From contig JBITNC010000001.1 in NCBI GenBank assembly GCA_050084985.1, positions 117,242,001 through 117,306,000 of the forward strand: a stretch of 64,000 nucleotides of DNA. The letters run 5' to 3'. The notes under the pieces are model-generated. The model had not been told where the DNA came from. It saw only the letters and a list, made by a program, of their open reading frames with translations, and searched no databases. Shown here piece after piece: positions 58,386 through 64,000 of the stretch; the first letter of the stretch is position 1; each line of letters opens with the position of its first letter. This DNA comes from Nageia nagi (taxonomy: Eukaryota > Pinophyta). The translations under genes were made by a program, and so were the position numbers.

Positions 58386-58554
58386 TATTGGTGAACCTCG
58401 ACTAATCATATAAATATTAGAATTTTCATTATAAATATTTAATCAAATATCTCATTTTTAGATTATTCTTGTGTCTAGTTACTATATCTCATATTAGTTG
58501 CATTTCAATAATAATAATAAAATAAAAAAATAAACAAGTAGAATGAGGATAAAG

Positions 58555-59400
58555 TGGATATAGTCTTAGCTAGGGGCAGCAGGCATTTCACTTGGGGGCA
58601 ATATAATTTTTAGCTAGGGGCAATATCAGTTTTAGCTAGGGTAGAGTAAAAGGTAGAAATTTAGAACAAGAAGAATAAGAAATAAGGAAAATTTAGTTAC
58701 AAAAAATAGAGCATGCACATTGTTCCAATACAAGATTCATGATGTAAAATAATTCAAAATAATTCAAAATTGCTCATTCTAAGTATGCATAGGTAAGTTC
58801 AGGTATGGTATTTCTTATATTTATCATATGATTTCTTCATGATTATCATTTGAATGTAATATATATTTTACTCATGGTGTATTCAAAAATCCATGAGCAC
58901 AAATGTCAAAGTAATTCTGTAAATATGATCAAAAATGAAGCTGTCATCTCTTGAATAACTAATGGAGGCCATCTTTGTCCATGGGCTCTAGAAATAGAGC
59001 ACCCATTTTTTCTTGGGAGTATAAGTAACCTATGTTCCTTGGGTTTGAGAACCCCTTTTGCTTGGGAGTATAAAAAACTAGGTGTTCCCCTTTTTTCTTA
59101 GGAGTATAAGCAACCTACATGCCTTGGGACTAGGTACCCATTTTGCTTGGGAGTATAAGCAACCTAAGTGCTTAGGAAAAAGAGTACCCTTTAATTCTTT
59201 AGGGTAAATAACACTCATTTTCTTGGGGATACAAGCAAACTTTTATATCATGTTATGTTATGATATGCCATGTTATGTTATGTTATGATATATCATGTTA
59301 CATTATGTTATATCGTATTATGTTATGTTATACCATGTTATGTTATATAATGGTATCATCATGTTATGATTATTGCCATCATGTTATGATTGTCATCCTA
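58555..59400 (+). repeat. TRIM-I interior repeats
   Basis: Three kinds of repeats. A tagctaggggcaatat unit occurs three to four times at 58565-58645. A ~55-60-bp unit with ttgcttgggagtataag and caacctacatgcc words occurs about five times at 58990-59235. A degenerate atgttatgtt/atcatgtta array lies at 59250-59400. No open frame of note was seen. Confidence 0.65.
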
Positions 59401-59695
59401 TTATTTCACAATACTATATTTCTTTAAAAGATATGATTTATGTGGGTATATATCTTTCATATTTTGTAGGTTATATCTTGCATTATATTTTTACCTTGAC
59501 TTCCCCATTTATTGAGCTTTATTGGGGAAATCAAGTTAAAAAGGGGGCATGAAGAAGGAAACAAGTTGATTAAATTCAAAAACCATTTAGGGAAGTGCTC
59601 TTTAAATTCAATTGAAATTTTTTCTACACTTCTCTTTCATTCTTTGGATTATACAATTTCAATGCTTTTCATTACATATCCAAAGAGGGGTAAAA

Positions 59696-60446
59696 TGTGG
59701 ACAACTAAAAATGATTTATTATTTTTTAATAAATCATATTTTAAGTATCTATGCTATATATTATTTAAATCATGCAAATATCTCTAATATCAATACTAAT
59801 ATGCTAATTAAATGCTAAAAAAATGTTAATCAAGGATAATATCTCTTAATCATATTTATATATAGAATTATCTTGAGAATATTATTAATATTACATGTTA
59901 TTATATAATTCTATTGAAATGATTATTATTATTTAAAAGTTTGCTCTCACTCTCTCTGTTGTCCTTACAAGTAAAAAAGGAGGTGCATAACACAATAACC
60001 CCTATCATATCTCTATGATAGGTGGTTGTCTATACATCGATCATATTACACTTATGATATCTCTAGCCACCATATATTTGAGTATATGTTATGCTAAGAG
60101 CTTATATTATATGATATCTTTTGCACATGACTTGATTCTGCAAGTTTTAGAACATCCATGCCCAAGTGCTCACACATCGCTCATGTTGTGATTCCTTGTG
60201 ATCTAGAGCTATTAAAAAAGAGATGAAGAATGTTGGTTTGTAGGATTTGTTATCACCGTCAAGTGCATATCTGATCTGATCCAATCCTCCATATTTCACT
60301 ACCATACAGTGAGGATTGCTTGCTTCTCATATAAGATGCATGTTTTCTTAATTTTATTCAGACAACCTAGTTAAGTGATTTGCATCATATATTGTAGATT
60401 TATGTTTATTGTATTTATTATAGTAAATCATAATTTAGAGTCTATA
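59696..60446 (+). repeat. TRIM-I 3' LTR
   Basis: TGTGGACAACTAAAAATG to AGAGTCTATA, with the terminal CA changed to TA. The duplication ATATG follows. Confidence 0.85.
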
Positions 60447-60451
60447 ATATG

Positions 60452-60943
60452 CATAGAGTATTTATATTTTGGATTATCATTAATTTCACTTTGTAGCTCC
60501 ATTATGTACTTAAACCCTTGAATTTGAGAATTTGGATCTCCTTCACCATTACACTTCTCTAATTCTAGATCAATTTGATTTTCCATGATAATAGTTTTGT
60601 GAATCTCATTAGATAAAAGATTTATTTATTTATTTATTTATATTTAAATCTATCTTTGAAGAGAAACCTTTTTAAATCATGAAGTTTCTTACTAAGCTCT
60701 TTATATTGAGTGGTAATTTCCCTACTTGCTATACTACATTCCAAAGGTAGGGTGGATTCTTTAATAAAATTTTCATCAAACATAATTTCAATAACCTAAT
60801 TTATACTAGAATTATTTAATAATTCATAAACTAAGGATATATATGCATAAAAAAATCAAATACCTCCAAAAACCCTAGGGTTTTTGACATACAAAAAAGC
60901 CTTACAAGAAGGATTGCAGAATAAAGAGTTGGGTTTACCAATT
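60452..60943 (-). pseudogene. Gypsy-A, right arm: gag N-terminus and primer-binding site
   Basis: From 60783 leftward: MFDENFIKESTLPLECSIAS, a coil-like YKELSKKLHDLKRF, then CNGEGDPNSQIQGFKYIMEL, the conserved gag GxGDP motif. At 60925-60943 the minus strand has AATTGGTAAACCCAACTC, a primer-binding site close to that of Gypsy-D. Together with the middle and left arms this gives gag to protease of one element. A short TTTA microsatellite lies near 60622. Confidence 0.6.
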
Positions 60944-61215
60944 TGCACTACACTAGAAAGGCTCTTTTTTTCGGAAGTTTTAAACCATTATTGAGCCATT
61001 GTCTATGAGGATATCATAAACAAGTTGGTAGCATATGAGGGTGGTTAAAAAATGGCTCAAAAAATCATAGTGCTTTATCACTATGAGAATTATTTAAAAC
61101 TTCCCTCTTAGGTTCTATTTAAGGATGATTTAAAATTTCACTCTTAAGGTCTATTAAAATTTTTTTAAACCACCCTAGTAGAACCTAAGAGGACAATTTT
61201 AAACCAGCCTCTTAT
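60944..61215. mobile_element. Possible CACTA-like terminus with a 25-bp-arm hairpin
   Basis: CACTACACTAGAAAGG at 60946-60961 resembles the CACTA-x-(n)-AGAAAA start of plant En/Spm elements. Behind it lie the short inverted pair TGAGCCATT/AATGGCTCA and a hairpin with arms at 61093-61117 and 61179-61203 (22 of 25 matching). Three direct TTTTAAACCA-type words also occur. No second terminus was found. It may instead be the 5' LTR start of Gypsy-A. Confidence 0.3.
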
Positions 61216-62535
61216 TATTACTTATAAAGATATAATGACTGCAAGGTATGCACAAAATGGTTTTTATAAGGAGGATTGAAAAAATGTAATATATGTAAAC
61301 AATCTTATGGATTGTAATGATAATTAAAATGCACATAATTGGTATGGTTTTTAGGCCATAAAGAAGTTTTAGAAAATGCAATTGACTAGTTTCATATGAA
61401 ATTCAATAACCTTTATAAGTATTCTTCATATATGTTCAAGTTTATATAACTTTAAAATGGGGCATGGGTACATAGTAAAACATAACTAGATGTGGATTTA
61501 TTTTGCATGTAATTTTTATAACAATATTGATAGAAATGTATCCAAATATAGGAGCATTATGATAGCAAGGGTTGTTATATTGAACAAATAATTTTATGGA
61601 TTCCAATGATTGCAATGCATGAGAGAAATTGTTGTAACAATGGATCCATAAATCTATTTAAATAAATGAAATATGTAGGCATTAATATACATAATGATCT
61701 ATTTATTCATGCATTATCTCATGATACCATGTAAGTATATTGAAATAGGGTTATCAATACTTCAAGTTAATGAATGATTATTATCGTATTACACCCATAA
61801 TGAAACACTATACATGTATAATTAACCTTCTTGGCTAGGTTAGGTATTTAAAGTAAAAGAAATTATAAATAACATGGAAAGAAAACTTGATTATGTAGTG
61901 TGGAATTATTTTTTGGGTGCTTGTATAATTTATAACAATATCAAGTTAATAAATGTTTTAGTAGAATACCTTTTAGAGTTAGATACTCAAAATTTTGTAC
62001 CTCATGTGCTACTTTGAAATATTTATGCTATGTTTGTTAGGTGGAATCAAATTGAAAACATACAAAGAATGATAATAAATATAAGTAATAATATAAGATT
62101 AATAAATTAGTACAATTGACACAAAAAAATACATAGTAGAAACTAAATAAATTGTAGTCAAAATAATATCAATATCAAGTCAATTTCAAATAAACTAATG
62201 GAAAATTGGAACCAAAAAAGAACTATAAAAATAATTTTTTGGATGGAATGAAAAATTATAGTATTACATAATATAATATTAAACTTTAAAGTGAAAAAAT
62301 TTGATATGTTTAATAATGATGAGATGTAAGAGTCTTAGAATCTAGGCTATACAAGTTGCCTAGAGATCACTATCAAATGATTCCTAACACAATAAATCAC
62401 CTAAAGATAATGAGTAATTATGATATAAAGGGATTATTTGAAGAAATATAGACATCCTTAGATTGAAGAATTTGTGTAGGATACTCATGCTTGGATTTTC
62501 AATATGATGAGTGTAAAATCTACTCATCATCTCTT
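61216..62535. other. AT-rich intergenic stretch, nothing recognised
   Basis: No open frame of note, domain, terminal repeat or tRNA-like fold was seen on either strand. Confidence 0.5.
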
Positions 62536-62539
62536 TAGT

Positions 62540-62837
62540 AATCCTGGTTGTAGCTCAATATTAACCCAGTTGTAGCTCAATATCGACCTAGTTTTATCTC
62601 AATGTTACCTCAATTTCAAAAGGTTTCAATGTTGAATTGACTATAAGGAATGCTACTAACCTAACTATGAAAGTAATGTTTCCAACCTTACTATGGAAGA
62701 ATATTTCTAACCCAAATACAAAAGGAATGCTACTAACCTCGTAGCAAAAGAAATATTGCTAACTTGATTGTAGAAGAAATTTTTTCAACTCAACTATGGA
62801 AGGAATAGTACCTACCTAATTGTTTAAGGAATGCTAC
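62540..62837. repeat. Degenerate short tandem repeats
   Basis: Two families. A ~22-bp agctcaatatt(a/g)acccagttgt unit occurs about three times at 62550-62610. A ~30-bp aaggaatgctactaacctaac unit recurs with variation at 62645-62835. Confidence 0.5.
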
Positions 62838-63380
62838 TGATAAAATATTAGAAGGATTTATAGTAAATTGATTACAAAATTGAGAGAATTGAACTATAAC
62901 ATAAGCAACTCTAAACTACCAAGATCACATGAAAGCTCACAATTCCCATATAACAAACCCACAAAGCAATCTCATAACACAACAGAAGATGTAAGTGGTT
63001 CCTCCAACTAGGAGTACATCCACTAACTAGATCTTTACTTCAATCATAAATACAACTTGCTTACAATCCTCCTAATCTCAACTCATAAGCACTATCCTAT
63101 AGCATAACTTTACTCCATAATTGGTGTGTGATTACAAAGAGGGGGCCTTCTATTTATAGGCTAAAATCCCTCTTTGGATCACCCTTTTACGCAATATACA
63201 AAAGCATGATATGCATATTCTTTTACTCAAGGGACATGGTCATGACATGGAGTGTAGGACAAGTTACATTATCATATTCACTTAAATACTTAAGGTATCA
63301 AATGATACCCTTAAGTATTAGTGAACTTACATAGAATGTTATTACATAACCTTTACAATAATGTATTATACATTCCAACA
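62838..63380 (-). repeat. Copia-J 3' LTR, minus orientation
   Basis: Minus strand TGTTGGAATG at 63380 to TTTTATCA at 62838. A TATA-like CCTATAAATAGAAGG is at about 63149-63163. Only one LTR lies in the window; the element should continue to the right. A solo LTR is not excluded, but the polypurine tract next to it argues for a complete 3' end. Confidence 0.6.
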
Positions 63381-63391
63381 CTCCTCCTTAA
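63381..63391 (-). other. Copia-J polypurine tract
   Basis: The minus strand reads TAAGGAGGAG immediately before TGTTGGAATG, the typical copia arrangement. Confidence 0.6.
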
Positions 63392-64000
63392 TGCAATATT
63401 GCTATAAAGTGAATAAGAGAGAAGAAAGAGAGAAAGTAAGAGAGTTACCCTCCAAATAGATACAACGAAGATGAGAACTTTTTATATATTTGTGAAGTAA
63501 GAAAGATCTAGTTTGATACTCACTACTTTGCCAAATACAATCATTAACCACAACCAGTTTCAATGTACATGAAGTAGTCATCCAATTAGAAGTCATGAAG
63601 AGTCTCTAAGAGCTTGCATACCTGAGGTAAGTAACCTGCAATCTCAAAAGAACCTGCAAGTCTTAAGCAGCTCAAATAACAAGATTAGTTAGATGCAACA
63701 TATTCAATCAACAAAGATAGATGAATCAATAAAATGCCATCATGAACTGATCAATGGTGCACTATGAGTCATCACAAATATGCCAAGCCAAAAACTCATA
63801 GTCACTTGTTGTATATAAAATATGTTTTGATTATCATTACAAAATAGAGCATGCACATACAAGTTCCTCATATATGGATAACTGAATAGTGCCAAAAGAC
63901 ACATAAGAGTTCCTCACATATGGATAACTAAACAATGCTATATTGGCCAATATTTTTGCTTTAAAAATTTGTAAAACAAGTTTCCCACGTAGAGCAAACT
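63392..64000 (-). other. Copia-J interior, 3' part; no domain recognised
   Basis: A minus-strand frame at 63596-63402 shows no copia RNase H motif that I can recognise. A two-copy ~47-bp repeat (ttcctca.atatggataact) lies at about 63857-63945. It may be the 3' untranslated part of the element or an unrelated insertion. Confidence 0.35.

Larger units (their letters stand above)
57634..60446 (+). mobile_element. TRIM-I: small non-coding LTR retrotransposon (TRIM/LARD-like)
   Basis: LTRs at 57634-58385 and 59696-60446 (about 750 bases each) have perfect short terminal inverted repeats TGTAGAC/GTCTACA in the 5' copy. The duplication ATATG lies at 57629-57633 and 60447-60451. A primer-binding site TATTGGTGAACCTCGAC is at 58386-58402, and a polypurine tract AAAGAGGGGTAAAA precedes the 3' LTR. 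The 1.3-kb interior has no coding domain. Movement would depend on a partner element, possibly of the Gypsy-D or Gypsy-A kind, which share the TTGGTGAACC core. Confidence 0.8.

Noticed and set aside
59250-59400. CRISPR-like array of regularly spaced repeats
   Set aside because: The atgttatgtt words are a degenerate microsatellite without fixed repeat length or unique spacers, in a plant retroelement.
62838-63380. The TATA-like sequence near 63155 as a host gene promoter
   Set aside because: It lies at the expected place in a minus-strand LTR next to a polypurine tract, so it belongs to Copia-J.

Overview
The window is AT-rich nuclear DNA of a seed plant. It shows one end of a spliced plant gene at the left edge; almost everything else is old, nested LTR retrotransposons. 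The poor state of the reverse transcriptases, the long retained insertions and the large Ty3/gypsy elements suggest a gymnosperm (conifer-like) genome. That is an inference, because no diagnostic host marker is present.

Left part (1-7762): the 3' exons of a stress-response A/B-barrel (Dabb) protein gene (789-2256, + strand) with clean splice sites and an intact stop. Then come a GC-richer segment, two tRNA-derived SINE-like fragments, a decayed Ty1/copia relic (4180-5815), a decayed hAT-like transposase relic (5830-6660) and the first arm of an old gypsy element (here Gypsy-A).

Nested stack (6735-60943): Gypsy-A (minus strand) was invaded by Copia-B (plus, 7768-57432, TSD TTGAA). Copia-B gag was split by Gypsy-C (minus, 8650-38413, TSD GAAGG). 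Gypsy-C was split between gag and protease by Gypsy-D (minus, 16595-35908). Gypsy-D holds two insertions: non-autonomous Gypsy-E in its integrase (18551-24001) and non-autonomous Gypsy-F in its second RNase H (25293-30470, TSD GGTTG). The RNase H end of Copia-B also took a TIR DNA element, DNA-G (42230-56866, TSD TAAT). That element was in turn split by the ~13.9-kb Gypsy-H (minus, 42377-56235). Finally a small non-coding LTR element, TRIM-I (57634-60446, TSD ATATG), sits in the right arm of Gypsy-A. When the insertions are removed, the interrupted reading frames rejoin, for example Copia-B gag across Gypsy-C and Gypsy-D RNase H across Gypsy-F.

Right part (60944-64000): a possible CACTA-like terminus with a hairpin, about 1.3 kb with nothing recognised, degenerate tandem repeats, and the 3' LTR of a minus-strand copia-like element running off the right edge (Copia-J).

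The most interesting part is Gypsy-H. It has an RNase H-like domain between protease and reverse transcriptase in addition to the normal one, and a long coding-like region of about 3.7 kb between integrase and the 3' LTR that I do not recognise. Gypsy-F shares its primer-binding site and gag type with Gypsy-H and carries tandem U3 repeats with bZIP-type TGACGTCA palindromes. All mobile-element genes seen are broken by stops and frameshifts; no RNA gene or CRISPR array was found.
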